NCBI GenBank assembly: GCA_002339265.1
Contig: DDKG01000322.1
Coordinates: 1-43,954, forward strand
Source: Massilia sp. UBA2604
Lineage (GTDB): Bacteria > Pseudomonadota > Gammaproteobacteria > Burkholderiales > Burkholderiaceae_D
Length of the DNA: 43,954 bases
Reading direction: 5' to 3'
In this document: one piece after another, positions 8,208 through 16,704 of the stretch
Numbering within the stretch: position 1 is the first letter of the stretch
How the letters are laid out: every line of letters begins with the position of its first letter
Notes under the pieces: model-generated
What the model saw: only the letters and a program-made list of their open reading frames with translations
Databases searched by the model: none
What the model was told of the DNA's origin: nothing
Program-made: the position numbers and the translations under genes

Positions 8208-10451
8208 TTAACTCCAGCTCAGGTCTGCCTTGCTGAGCGGGAGCTCGCGCACCCGCTTGCCGGTGGCGGCGAAGATCGCATTGCACACCGCCGGCGCCAG
8301 CGGCGGCAGGGGCGGCTCGCCCAGGCCCGTCACCGGATGCTCCGACTTCACGAAGTGCATCTCGATCTTGGCCGGCGCGTCGCCGATGCGCAGCAGCTGG
8401 TAATCGTGGAAGTTGCTCTGCACAATGCGGCCGTTCTCGAGGTTCAGCTCGGGGAACATCAGGGTCGACAGGCCGTCGATCACCGATCCTTCGACCTGGT
8501 TCTCGGCGCCCGACAGGTTGATGATGGTCGGGCCCACGTCGGTGGCCACCACCACGCGGTCGACCTTCACCTTGCCTTCTTTTGACACCGTCACCTCGGC
8601 CACTTGCGCCACGTAGCCGCGATGGCTGAAGTGGAAGGCGATGCCTTGCCCCTGGCCGCGCGCGAACTTCTTCTTGCCCCAGCCGGCCTTGTCGGCGGCG
8701 GTCTGCAGCACCGCGCGCATGCGCGCGACGTTGTAGGGCTGGCCGCGCTCGACGCTCGGCGGCACGATGTCCTTGTCGCCCAGCAGTTCGAGGCGGAAGG
8801 CCAGCGGATCGCGCCCGCCGGCATGCGCCAGTTCGTCGATGAAGCTGTGGAAGGCCCAGGCGAACACGCAGCTGCCCGGCGCGCGCCACGGTCCCATCGG
8901 CACGCTGCATTCGAGCGCGGTCTGCTCCAGCTGGCAATTGGCCAGCCAGCGGCCCGGGAACTCGTCGGGCGACAGGCTGCCGCCGCTGCCGTTGCGCAGG
9001 CTGCTCTTGCCGTCCTGTTCGACGCGGTTGGCGAAGGTGACGAAGTGGTTGTGCCATCCCACGACCTTGCCGGCCTGGTCAACGCCGCCGCGCAGGAAGT
9101 GGAAGCCGCCCGGACGGAAGTGATCGTGCTGCAGGTCGTCTTCGCGGGTCCAGGTCAGCTTGACCGGCGCCTTGTCCTTCATGCGCTGGGCGATCGCGGT
9201 GGCTTCCACGATGAAGTCCGAGCTCAGGCGCCGGCCGAAGCCGCCGCCGCTGCGGATGATATGCATCGTGATCTTCTCTTTGGGGATGCCGCAGGTGCTA
9301 GTGACCAATGCCTGGCCCGCGTTCGGGTTCTGGGTCGGGGCCCACAGTTCGAGCGCGCCGTCGGTTTTCAGCCACGCGGTGCAGTTCTGCGGCTCCATGC
9401 TAGCGTGCGAGATGAAGGGATAGCTGTAGGCCGCTTCCACGGTCTTCGCCGCGCCTTTGAGGGCGGCGGCGACGTCGCCATCCTTGCGCAGCACGGTGGC
9501 GCCGGGCTGCTTGCCGGCCGCCTTGGCCTGGGCCGTGAAGTCGGCCCAGCCGTGCTTGGCCGCGCCGCCTTCGTCCCAGACCACTTCGAGCGCGCGGCGG
9601 GCGCGGATCGCGGCCCAGGTCGAGGTGGCGACGATCGCCACGCCGGGCCGCAGGCCGTTCAGGTTACTCGTGCCCTCGATGATGAAGGCGTCCTTGACGC
9701 CGGGCAGGGCGCGCACCGCGTCCAGGTTGGCGCGCAGCGGCTTGCCGCCGAAGACCGGGCATTTCACGTATTGCGCGTGCAGCATGCCGGGCAGCTGGAC
9801 GTCGATGCCGAACAGCGGCTTGCCGCTGACGATGGCGGCGTTGTCGACGCCGCCGATGCGCTTGCCCAGCAGCTTGAAGGTGGCCGGATCCTTGACCGCC
9901 ACGCTGGCCGCATCGGGCAGCGGCAGCTTGGCCGCCGCCTCGACCAGGTCGCCGTAGGCCAGGCGCCGCTTGCTGGCCGTATGCAGGACATGGCCGCCGG
10001 CGGTCGTGCATTCGCCGGCCGGCACCTTCCAGGATTGGGCCGCGGCCTGCACCAGCACGGCGCGCGCGGTGGCGCCCAGGCGGCGGAAATTCTCGTAGTT
10101 GTTCGGGGTCGAGTTGGAGCCGCCCGCACCCTGGCTGCCATAGGCCTCCATATTCAGGTCGCCCTGGACCACGCGCACGCTTTCCCAGGCGACGTCGAGT
10201 TCCTCGGCGATCACCATCGGCAGCGAGGTCTTGATGCCCTGGCCGATCTCGGGCTGCTTCGATATCAGCGTCACGCTGCCGTCGCGCGCGATGCGGATGA
10301 AGGCGTTCGGCACGAAGTCAGAGCTGGCGGCGCTGGCCGTCGTATCGGTCACGGCGGCCAGCACGCCTTGCGCCGACATGCCGATCAGGAAGGCGCCGCC
10401 GGCGGCGCCGGCGCGCAGGAAACCGCGGCGGGACGTGGAAGCGAGCGTCAT
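8208..10451 (-). CDS. Molybdopterin-binding subunit of a xanthine-dehydrogenase-family hydroxylase (isoquinoline 1-oxidoreductase beta type)
   Basis: 747 residues. The N-terminus [18 protein letters not shown] and a hydrophobic stretch ending near GVLA form a twin-arginine signal, so the folded cofactor-loaded enzyme should act in the periplasm. Molybdenum-cofactor landmarks are [54 protein letters not shown] and the active-site glutamate in [17 protein letters not shown] near the C-terminus. This domain order (no FAD module, duplicated beta-subunit fold) is that of IorB-like proteins, which hydroxylate N-heterocycles or oxidise aldehydes. The ATG at 10449-10451 overlaps the upstream [2Fe-2S] gene by 4 bp, so the partners are co-translated. 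The open frame continues upstream but is out of register with that subunit. Substrate unknown. Confidence 0.9.
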   Translation of the reverse strand: MTLASTSRRGFLRAGAAGGAFLIGMSAQGVLAAVTDTTASAASSDFVPNAFIRIARDGSVTLISKQPEIGQGIKTSLPMVIAEELDVAWESVRVVQGDLNMEAYGSQGAGGSNSTPNNYENFRRLGATARAVLVQAAAQSWKVPAGECTTAGGHVLHTASKRRLAYGDLVEAAAKLPLPDAASVAVKDPATFKLLGKRIGGVDNAAIVSGKPLFGIDVQLPGMLHAQYVKCPVFGGKPLRANLDAVRALPGVKDAFIIEGTSNLNGLRPGVAIVATSTWAAIRARRALEVVWDEGGAAKHGWADFTAQAKAAGKQPGATVLRKDGDVAAALKGAAKTVEAAYSYPFISHASMEPQNCTAWLKTDGALELWAPTQNPNAGQALVTSTCGIPKEKITMHIIRSGGGFGRRLSSDFIVEATAIAQRMKDKAPVKLTWTREDDLQHDHFRPGGFHFLRGGVDQAGKVVGWHNHFVTFANRVEQDGKSSLRNGSGGSLSPDEFPGRWLANCQLEQTALECSVPMGPWRAPGSCVFAWAFHSFIDELAHAGGRDPLAFRLELLGDKDIVPPSVERGQPYNVARMRAVLQTAADKAGWGKKKFARGQGQGIAFHFSHRGYVAQVAEVTVSKEGKVKVDRVVVATDVGPTIINLSGAENQVEGSVIDGLSTLMFPELNLENGRIVQSNFHDYQLLRIGDAPAKIEMHFVKSEHPVTGLGEPPLPPLAPAVCNAIFAATGKRVRELPLSKADLSWS

Positions 10452-10927
10452 GCCTTGCTCCCTTCGGTCGATGCGATCTCGGCGGCGCGGTGGATACCCT
10501 TGCGGATCCGCATATAGGTGGCGCAGCGGCACAGGTTGCCGGCCATGGCCTCGTCGATCTGGGCGTCGGTCGGTTTCGGATGCTGCTTGAGCAGGGAACA
10601 TGCGCTCATGATCTGGCCCGACTGGCAGTAACCGCATTGCGGCACGTCGAGCTCTTGCCAGGCCACCTGCAGCGGGTGGCGCGCATTGGCATCCAGGCCC
10701 TCGATGGTGGTGATCTTCGCCTCGCCGATGGCTGACACCGGCAGCACGCAGGCGCGGGTCGCCACGCCGTCGAGGTGGATGGTGCAGGCGCCGCACTGGC
10801 CCAGGCCGCAGCCGTACTTCGTGCCGACCAGGCCCAGGGTATCGCGCAAGGCCCACAGCAGCGGGGTATCGGCTTCGACGTCGACGGCCTGCGCCTTGCC
10901 GTTGACATTCAGGGTGTATGTACTCAT
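10448..10927 (-). CDS. [2Fe-2S]-binding subunit of the molybdenum hydroxylase (IorA-like)
   Basis: 159 residues, the standard small subunit. It has a plant-ferredoxin cluster ([17 protein letters not shown] and a following Cys in TRAC) and an all-helical domain binding the second cluster ([10 protein letters not shown], then LCRCATY). It passes electrons from the molybdenum site to an external acceptor and is carried out by its partner's Tat signal, since it has no leader of its own. AGGAGCGTC precedes the ATG. Neither a cytochrome c third subunit nor an XdhC-type maturation factor is adjacent, so these must lie elsewhere or be unnecessary. Confidence 0.92.
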   Translation of the reverse strand: MSTYTLNVNGKAQAVDVEADTPLLWALRDTLGLVGTKYGCGLGQCGACTIHLDGVATRACVLPVSAIGEAKITTIEGLDANARHPLQVAWQELDVPQCGYCQSGQIMSACSLLKQHPKPTDAQIDEAMAGNLCRCATYMRIRKGIHRAAEIASTEGSKA

Positions 10928-11108
10928 GACGCTCCTTCAAGACGGTCCGAACAAGCTGGCAATCCTAGCTGATATTTCACGTTTTCAACAGTATTGCAGG
11001 ACAGGTCTCGCCATCGCGCGAACAGATTTTGTCCCGTTTCGCCGTGATCTTTCGTAGGTACGGATTAGTATGTGATACTTTGTTGCATTGTCGTCGATAT
11101 TTACCTCT

Positions 11109-13094
11109 ATGCTTAAACGCGGTCTGCGCCTGGTGCCGGCAACCCTGAAGCTGCGCATGGCCTGCGTCGCGGCCGTCCTGGTATTCGTGGCTACCCTGCT
11201 GGTCACGCTGTCAACCCTGGCGGTGGCCGAGCGCGGCATGAAGTCGGTGATCGGTGACCAGCAGTATGCGATGCTGGCCAGCGCCGCGTCCTTCATGGAC
11301 GATCGCATCGTGGCGCGCGTGGCGCAGGTCGAGGCGCTGGCGGCCAGCCTGCCGGCGGCGGCGCTGGGCGACCCGGACGCGGCGCGGCGCTTCCTCGAAG
11401 CGCAGGCGCCGCTTTGGGAACACGAATACCTGAACCTGATCCTGCTCGACGTCCGCGGCCAGCAGGTGCTGTCGCTGCGCTCCTTCGGCAACGAACGGCG
11501 GCTCGACGCCAGCGGCCGCGATTACTTCAGACATCCGGTAGCGACCAGGCGCGGCTTCATGTCGCAGCCGATCGTCAGCCGGATCTCGGGACGCCAGGTG
11601 GTGGTCATTGGCGCGCCGGTGCTCGACCGGGGCGGCAAGGTGACGGGCGTGCTGACCGCCAGCATGGACTTGCAGGCCACCGGCTTCCTGCGCCAGATCA
11701 GCGCCCTCAAGCCGGGCGCCTCGGGCTACCTGTTCCTGATGACGCCGGACGGCACGACGATCGACCATCCCGACCCACGCCGCCTGCTGCAGCGAACCGG
11801 CCTGCGGGCCTCGGGGTTGGAGCGCGCCCTGCATGGCTTCGAAGGCTGGATCGAGGCGGTCGGCCTGGATGGGCGCGAATCGATTTACGCCTACCAGCGC
11901 CTGCGCACCACCAGCTGGATCCTGGGCGCGCGCTATCCCACCGAGGAAGCGTTCGCCCCGCTGGCGCAGATGCGCAGGAACGCCATCTATGGCGCCAGCG
12001 GCCTGGCGCTGGCTTCGGGCGTGCTGGCCTGGGCGCTGGTGTTCCGGCTGCTGGCGCCGCTGCAGCGCCTGCGCGACCGCATCCGCGCGATCCGCCACGA
12101 CGGCGCCGACATCGCGGTGCTGCACGACACCCGGCGCGACGAGATCGGGGAGCTGGGCAACGCCTTCTACCAGCTGATGGCCGAGCGCGAGAACGCCGAG
12201 GGCCTGCGCGCGGCCAGCGAGAAGCGCCTGCGCCTGATCACCGACAACCTGCCGGTGCTGATCGCCTATGTCGACCGCGAGCGGCGCTTCCGGTTCGGGA
12301 ACGCGACCTTCGAGCGCTGGTTCGGGGTCGCGCCCGAGCGCCTGGTCGGCATGTCGATCGCGCAGCTGATGGGCGAGGACGCCGCGCGCCAGGGCGCCGA
12401 CAGCCTCGAAGGGGCGTTCGCCGGCCGCGCCACCACCTGCCAGATACGGCTGCAGATCCAGGGCGCGCCGCGCGTGCTGGAAGGTGTCTACATCCCCGAC
12501 CTGCAGCCGGACGGCAGCGTGGCCGGCGTGTATGCGCTCAAGCACGACATGACGCACGTGAAGGAGGTCGAGGAGCAACTGAGCCGGCTCGCGCGCATCG
12601 ATACCCTGACCGGCCTGGCCAACCGGCGCAGCTTCAACGAGACCCTGCAGCAGGCGCTGGTGCGGGCGTCACGCCACGGCCGGACGCTGGCGCTGGCCTA
12701 CCTGGATGTCGACCACTTCAAGCGCATCAACGACAGCCACGGGCACGGCGTGGGCGACGAGGTGCTGAAGGAATTCGGCGAACGGCTGCGCGCCTGCGTG
12801 CGCGCCAGCGACCTGCCGGCGCGGCTGTCGGGCGACGAGTTCGTGGTGATCCTCGAAGAGATCGGCGGGGCAGGGGAGGCCGCACGCATCTCGGCCAAGA
12901 TCGTGGCAGCGATGCGCGCGCCGTTCAGCACCGGTGCCGGGATGCTGGCGGTATCGGCCAGCGTCGGCGTCGCCCTGTGGCGGCCGGGGCAGGATGAAGA
13001 CGCGCTGCTGGCTGCGGCGGATGGGGCCTTGTATGTGGCGAAGGCGAATGGCAGGGATGGGTATGCGGTGGGTGGGGACGAGGCGGCGGCTTGA
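11109..13094 (+). CDS. Membrane diguanylate cyclase: dCache-HAMP-PAS-GGDEF
   Basis: 661 residues. Transmembrane helix about 17-40; periplasmic double-Cache sensor about 45-290 (GRDYFRHPVATRRGFMSQP, SGYLFLMTPDGTTIDHP); second helix about 298-320; HAMP linker to about 370 (RRDEIGELGNAFYQLM); PAS about 380-490; GGDEF about 505-650. The cyclase domain has DTLTGLANRRSF, DVDHFKRINDSHGHGVGD and the active loop SGDEF, a natural variant of GGDEF. An inhibitory RxxD site (RASD) lies five residues before the loop, so product inhibition by c-di-GMP is expected. There is no EAL domain. I start at the ATG at 11109, immediately before the first helix; a TTG at 11088 is possible. It stands alone, divergent from the molybdenum hydroxylase operon. 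Confidence 0.93.
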   Translation: MLKRGLRLVPATLKLRMACVAAVLVFVATLLVTLSTLAVAERGMKSVIGDQQYAMLASAASFMDDRIVARVAQVEALAASLPAAALGDPDAARRFLEAQAPLWEHEYLNLILLDVRGQQVLSLRSFGNERRLDASGRDYFRHPVATRRGFMSQPIVSRISGRQVVVIGAPVLDRGGKVTGVLTASMDLQATGFLRQISALKPGASGYLFLMTPDGTTIDHPDPRRLLQRTGLRASGLERALHGFEGWIEAVGLDGRESIYAYQRLRTTSWILGARYPTEEAFAPLAQMRRNAIYGASGLALASGVLAWALVFRLLAPLQRLRDRIRAIRHDGADIAVLHDTRRDEIGELGNAFYQLMAERENAEGLRAASEKRLRLITDNLPVLIAYVDRERRFRFGNATFERWFGVAPERLVGMSIAQLMGEDAARQGADSLEGAFAGRATTCQIRLQIQGAPRVLEGVYIPDLQPDGSVAGVYALKHDMTHVKEVEEQLSRLARIDTLTGLANRRSFNETLQQALVRASRHGRTLALAYLDVDHFKRINDSHGHGVGDEVLKEFGERLRACVRASDLPARLSGDEFVVILEEIGGAGEAARISAKIVAAMRAPFSTGAGMLAVSASVGVALWRPGQDEDALLAAADGALYVAKANGRDGYAVGGDEAAA

Positions 13095-13119
13095 GCTGGC
13101 CGCCGCCCGAGCGCTTGCA

Positions 13120-13207
13120 CGTCGTCCCCGCGGAGGCGGGGACCCAAGTTCTGCGGGCGATATCTCAGCGGTCGCAACCTTAGGTTCCCGCCTGCGCGGG
13201 AACGACG
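13120..13207. repeat. Inverted pair of REP-like elements (BIME-like)
   Basis: Left unit 13120-13150: TCCCCGC, loop GGAG, GCGGGGA, then CCCAAGTT. Right unit 13176-13207 reads the same way on the other strand: CGTCGTTCCCGC, loop GCAG, GCGGGAACC, then TAAGGTT. The two palindromes face each other across 25 bp between convergent genes. Together they can act as a bidirectional terminator and mark a mobile intergenic repeat family also seen at 8174-8200. Confidence 0.75.
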
Positions 13208-13232
13208 GTCATGCGCTGTGGACGTACGTGCT

Positions 13233-14576
13233 TTACAACCCGCCCGGATACGTCTCCGGCGGCTCGCCCGAATGCCAGCCGCTGCTCGCATCGAGCGGCT
13301 CCACCGCCGTGGTGCGGTCGATGTGGATCACGGCGTCGAACTGGCGCGGCAGCTGGGCCATGAAATAGTGGCTCTGGCGCTCGCTGCGCGGCAGGTACAG
13401 CACGCCGATGGCGCGCTCCAGCCGCTCTTCCATCAGCGCGTCGCGCGCCGGCGACGGCTCGCGCAGCGGCAGGAAGAAGCGCTCGATGCCGGTGCTGTGC
13501 AGCAGGTGCTCGTAGCTGTTCTGCAGGGCGGGGCGCACGTGCTTGTGCTTGCCCTCGCCATCCCACTCGGAGGCCGCCGTGACGCGGCCTTCGTAAGTGG
13601 TGAAGCCGACCAGCACCGTGTCGGCGCCATGGGCCTTGCGCGCCAGCTCGCCCAGCGTCCATTCGCCCTGGCGCCCGACCTCGGTCGCGCGGGCGTCGCC
13701 GATGTGCGAGTTGTGTTCCCACACCACGATGCGCGCCGGCTTGCCGCCCTGCGACAGGTGGCGCGCCACCGCGTCCAGGGTCTCGGCCATATGGCTGTCG
13801 CGCAGGTTCCAGGACGAGATGCGGCCCTTGAACATGGTGCGGTAATACTCTTCGGCATTCTTGACCAGGCGCGCGTTCTGCTGGGCGTAGAAAAACGCAT
13901 CGTGCGCGCCAGCCGCGTCAAGCTGCACATAGTCGAACGCGCGCTGCTGCAAGGTGCGCAGGGTGGCGATCACGCCTTCCTGGCACGACGGCGACATGCC
14001 GAAGCTGGCCTCGTAGCCGTATTGCTGGCTGTCCCGATCGTAGTGGTCGAAGCAGGCATAGACCTTGCGCGCCTCGTGCGCGGCGTGCGGGTCGACCTGT
14101 TCCAGGTAGCGCAGCACCTCGTGGATCGAGGTGTACATGCTGTACAGGTCCAGGCCATAGAAGCCGGCCTTCGCGGCGCCGGCGCCAGGGTCGTCGTTGT
14201 GCGTGCGCAGCCATTCGACGAAGTCGAGCACCGCCGTATTGCGCCACATCCAGGCCGGGAAGCGTTCGAAACCCGACAGGGCGGCGCGGCCGTCGGCGTC
14301 CGCGCCTTCACCACGCACGTAGCTGTTGACGCGCCAGGCATCGGGCCAGTCGGCTTCGACCGCCACCGCGGTGAAGCCTTTTTCCTCGATCAGGCGCCGG
14401 GTGATGCGCGCCCGCTCCGCGTAGAACTCGTGGGTGCCGTGGGTGGCTTCCCCGAGCAGCACGAAGCGGGCGTTGCCGACCATGTCGAGCAGTGCGTCAT
14501 AGTCGTCCGCGCCCCCGGTGAGGGGGCGGGCCGACGCGCGCACCGCGTCGAGGGTGGCGTTGGTGAGGATGGCCAC
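13233..14576 (-). CDS. Erythromycin-esterase-fold protein
   Basis: 447 residues with the conserved blocks of the family: VLLGEATHGTHEFYAERAR near residue 40, AVAVEADWPDAWRVN near residue 70, a middle WLRTHN/FYGLDLYSMY block, and VVWEHNSHIGDARATEVG near residue 285, which carry the His and Glu residues used by Ere-type hydrolases. Clinical Ere enzymes open macrolide lactones, but most chromosomal relatives of this longer class have no proven substrate and often sit beside, or fused to, a phosphoribosyltransferase. That is the arrangement here. It begins with GTG one base after the stop of the SRPBCC gene without its own ribosome-binding site, so it should be coupled to that gene. Macrolide resistance should not be assumed. 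Confidence 0.85.
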   Translation of the reverse strand: MAILTNATLDAVRASARPLTGGADDYDALLDMVGNARFVLLGEATHGTHEFYAERARITRRLIEEKGFTAVAVEADWPDAWRVNSYVRGEGADADGRAALSGFERFPAWMWRNTAVLDFVEWLRTHNDDPGAGAAKAGFYGLDLYSMYTSIHEVLRYLEQVDPHAAHEARKVYACFDHYDRDSQQYGYEASFGMSPSCQEGVIATLRTLQQRAFDYVQLDAAGAHDAFFYAQQNARLVKNAEEYYRTMFKGRISSWNLRDSHMAETLDAVARHLSQGGKPARIVVWEHNSHIGDARATEVGRQGEWTLGELARKAHGADTVLVGFTTYEGRVTAASEWDGEGKHKHVRPALQNSYEHLLHSTGIERFFLPLREPSPARDALMEERLERAIGVLYLPRSERQSHYFMAQLPRQFDAVIHIDRTTAVEPLDASSGWHSGEPPETYPGGL

Positions 14577-14577
14577 G

Positions 14578-15900
14578 TCAGTGCAGGAAGCTGTGGCTCG
14601 GCGCCGGCTGTTGGCCGGCGTAGTGGGCGCCGCCGCGCTCGATGAACTCCTTCATGCGCGCCAGGTCGTCGTCCATCTGGCGCTGCGGATCGGCGCCCAG
14701 CATGCGCGCGATGCCATGGCCCAGCGCGCCGGCCGGCGGCGAATAGGTCATGCGCACCGTGACGCGGGTGCCGTTGCCGGACGGCTCGAAGATCACCGTG
14801 CCTTCCTGTTCGATCTCGGAACCCGGCTCGCTGCGCCATGACAGGCGCTCGGGGCGCGACTGCTCGGTCATGACGGCGTTCCAGGCGTATTCCATACCGC
14901 CCGGGCCACGCACCACCCAGTGTGAGCGGCGATGGCCGAGATCGCGCACCTCGGTCACGTGCGACATGAAGCGCGGGAAGTTCTCGACCTCGGACCAGGC
15001 GTCGAACACTTCCTTGGGCGCGGCGTCGATGTGGATCGAATTCTCGACCTCGACCTGGCTGGCGGCGCCGCGGTGGCGCAGCGAATCGACCAGGTGGCGG
15101 CCACGGTCGCTGCGCAGCAGCACCGCCAGCGCGCCCAGGCCGAGCAGGGCGACCGCCGGCGAGCGGCGCACCAGGCCGACCAGGCTCAGGGCGCCGGTGC
15201 CCAGCAGGGCCGAATTGGTGAGCGTCGGGCTGCGCGACCCGAACGCCTGGGCCAGGTGGTCGGTCCACTCGCGCACCTGGTTGCCGGCGGCGTGGGCGCG
15301 CGAGCGGGCGTCGGCCTTCAGGCTGTGGGCGTCCTGTTCCAGGCGTTCGCGCGCCTGGTCGGCGCGTTCGCGGGCGCGCTCGGCTGCATGTTCGGCGCGG
15401 TCGCGCGCCTTGTCGGCAGCGTATTCGGCATGTTCGCGCGCCTCGTACGCCGCATGGCTGGCGCGGTCACGCGCCTCGTAGGCGGCGTGTTTCACGCGAT
15501 CCTTCGCCTCATATGCGGCGTGGCTGGCGCGATCCCTGGCCTCGTACGAGGCGTCGGCCAGGCGCTCGCGCGCATGTTCCAGGCGGTCGCGAGTGCGGTG
15601 CGACACCTCGGCCAGACGGTCGCCCGCGGCATGGGCGGCGCCGGCCAGGCGTTCGCCGGCGCGGGCGGCGGCGCCGGTGGCGCGCACCCGTGCCGAGTCG
15701 AGGCGGTCGCCGGCGTTGTGCCAGGCGTGTTCGAGCCGGTCGCCGGTGCGGTCGCGCGCGTCGCGCAGGGCGCCGCGGGCATATGCGCGGCGCTTGGCGC
15801 CACGGTCCGGGTCGAATGCGTACATCAGCAAGGCGCCTGCGACTGCTGCGCCGATCCACTTGCCCACGTTCGCTGCTTGATCATTGTTCGTATCGTTCAT
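14578..15900 (-). CDS. SRPBCC-domain protein with LEA-like 11-residue repeats and hydrophobic segments
   Basis: 440 residues; the ATG at 15900 has AAGGAG 6 bp upstream. Order: a YtxH-like N-terminal hydrophobic patch (VGKWIGAAVAGALLMYAF, about 12-29); a charged Ala/Arg/Glu/Asp-rich helix about 35-215; a pair of hydrophobic segments about 230-262 of the DUF2892 kind; and a START-like SRPBCC domain about 282-425 (VENSIHIDAAPKEVFDAWSEV, FPRFMSHVTEV). Within the helix, residues about 115-192 repeat with an 11-residue period (ASHAAYEAKDR, VKHAAYEARDR, ASHAAYEAREH, AEYAADKARDR). This pattern is typical of LEA, apolipoprotein and perilipin helices that lie on membranes or lipid surfaces. The SRPBCC pocket binds hydrophobic ligands. 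An envelope or desiccation-stress role is a guess. It sits in an operon between the phosphoribosyltransferase and the esterase-fold gene. Confidence 0.85.
   Translation of the reverse strand: MNDTNNDQAANVGKWIGAAVAGALLMYAFDPDRGAKRRAYARGALRDARDRTGDRLEHAWHNAGDRLDSARVRATGAAARAGERLAGAAHAAGDRLAEVSHRTRDRLEHARERLADASYEARDRASHAAYEAKDRVKHAAYEARDRASHAAYEAREHAEYAADKARDRAEHAAERARERADQARERLEQDAHSLKADARSRAHAAGNQVREWTDHLAQAFGSRSPTLTNSALLGTGALSLVGLVRRSPAVALLGLGALAVLLRSDRGRHLVDSLRHRGAASQVEVENSIHIDAAPKEVFDAWSEVENFPRFMSHVTEVRDLGHRRSHWVVRGPGGMEYAWNAVMTEQSRPERLSWRSEPGSEIEQEGTVIFEPSGNGTRVTVRMTYSPPAGALGHGIARMLGADPQRQMDDDLARMKEFIERGGAHYAGQQPAPSHSFLH
15325..15558 (-). repeat. 33-bp-period coding repeat (11-residue amphipathic units)
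   Basis: DNA encoding residues about 115-192 of the SRPBCC protein repeats every 33 bp, visible as recurring blocks such as GCGCGCCTCGTACGCCGC on the plus strand. About seven imperfect units occur. Such a tract can slip or recombine, so strain-to-strain length variation is expected. Confidence 0.7.
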
Positions 15901-15938
15901 GTCGGCTCCTTGAAGTAGGGTTGACTGGCAGCGTCGCG

Positions 15939-16592
15939 CTACTGCGCCCACGCCTGCGCCAGCAGGGATTGCACTTCTTCATCGTCGGTCTGCTCGAAGC
16001 GGCGATACCACTGCCCCACGGCGCGAAAACGCAGCGGGGCGATCGGACAGACCACCTCGTCGGCCACGCCACGCAGCACCTGCAGCGCATCCTGGGCCGC
16101 CACCGGCATCGCCAGCACCAGCCGCGACGGGCGCTGGCGGCGCGCGACTTCGACCGCCGCCAGCATCGTCGATCCGGTGGCGACGCCATCGTCGACCAGG
16201 ATCACGCAGCGTCCCTCAAGCCGCGCCGGCGGTCGCTCGCCGCGATAACGCCGCTCGCGCCGCACCAGTTCGCCCAGTTCCGCCGCGCTGACCGCATCGA
16301 CTTCGTCCTGGGTCACGCCCATCAGGCCCGGCACGCCGGGCTGCAGCACGCGCACGCCGCCGCTGCCGATGGCGCCCATGGCGAATTCCGGCTGGTTGGG
16401 CAAGCCGAGCTTGCGCACCAGCATCAGGTCGAGCTCGGCGTGCAGGGCCTGGGCGATGGGAAAGGCGACCGGCACGCCGCCGCGCGGCAGCGCGAGTACC
16501 AGGACATCGTCACGGCCGGCGTAATGACGCAGCGCCTGCGCTAAATGCCTGCCCGCGTCGACACGGTCGGTGAATGGTTCGAGCTCTTGCAT
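15939..16592 (-). CDS. Phosphoribosyltransferase-domain protein
   Basis: 217 residues. The PRPP-binding loop is RCVILVDDGVATGSTMLAA (about residues 120-138), with the pair of acidic residues followed by the T-G-S-T phosphate loop. LVLALPRGGVPVAFPIAQAL at the N-terminus and LMLVRKLGLPNQPEFAMGAI complete the type I PRTase fold. This stand-alone class is common in proteobacterial stress operons and its base substrate is not known. I start at the ATG at 16592, which begins at the family's usual MQELEPFxDR-like sequence; the ATG at 16619 is an alternative, and neither has a clear ribosome-binding site. It is first in the run PRTase, SRPBCC, esterase-fold (gaps of 38 and 1 bp). Confidence 0.85.
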   Translation of the reverse strand: MQELEPFTDRVDAGRHLAQALRHYAGRDDVLVLALPRGGVPVAFPIAQALHAELDLMLVRKLGLPNQPEFAMGAIGSGGVRVLQPGVPGLMGVTQDEVDAVSAAELGELVRRERRYRGERPPARLEGRCVILVDDGVATGSTMLAAVEVARRQRPSRLVLAMPVAAQDALQVLRGVADEVVCPIAPLRFRAVGQWYRRFEQTDDEEVQSLLAQAWAQ

Positions 16593-16677
16593 GATGAAGA
16601 AGTTGTTAACTTCCAGCATACACAGGGACGAGCCTGACCGTCGTTCGTTTGCCGCGAGGAATGATGCGGGGAGAGTA

Positions 16678-16697
16678 GCGGCCCCGGCCGGGGCCGC
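16678..16697. terminator. Perfect 20-bp GC palindrome after fghA
   Basis: GCGGCCCCGG (16678-16687) followed directly by its reverse complement CCGGGGCCGC (16688-16697). It starts 7 bp past the stop of the S-formylglutathione hydrolase gene and lies 86 bp before the phosphoribosyltransferase start. Position and strength suggest it ends the fghA transcript, although no T-run follows. Confidence 0.5.
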
Positions 16698-16704
16698 GCA
16701 TGAA

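Noticed and set aside
8604..10517. Long plus-strand frame over the molybdenum hydroxylase gene
   Set aside because: Antisense shadow; the minus strand encodes all expected cofactor motifs.
13233..14576. Calling the erythromycin-esterase-fold gene a macrolide-resistance gene
   Set aside because: Most chromosomal members of this long class have unknown substrates and the context is a PRTase operon without mobile elements.
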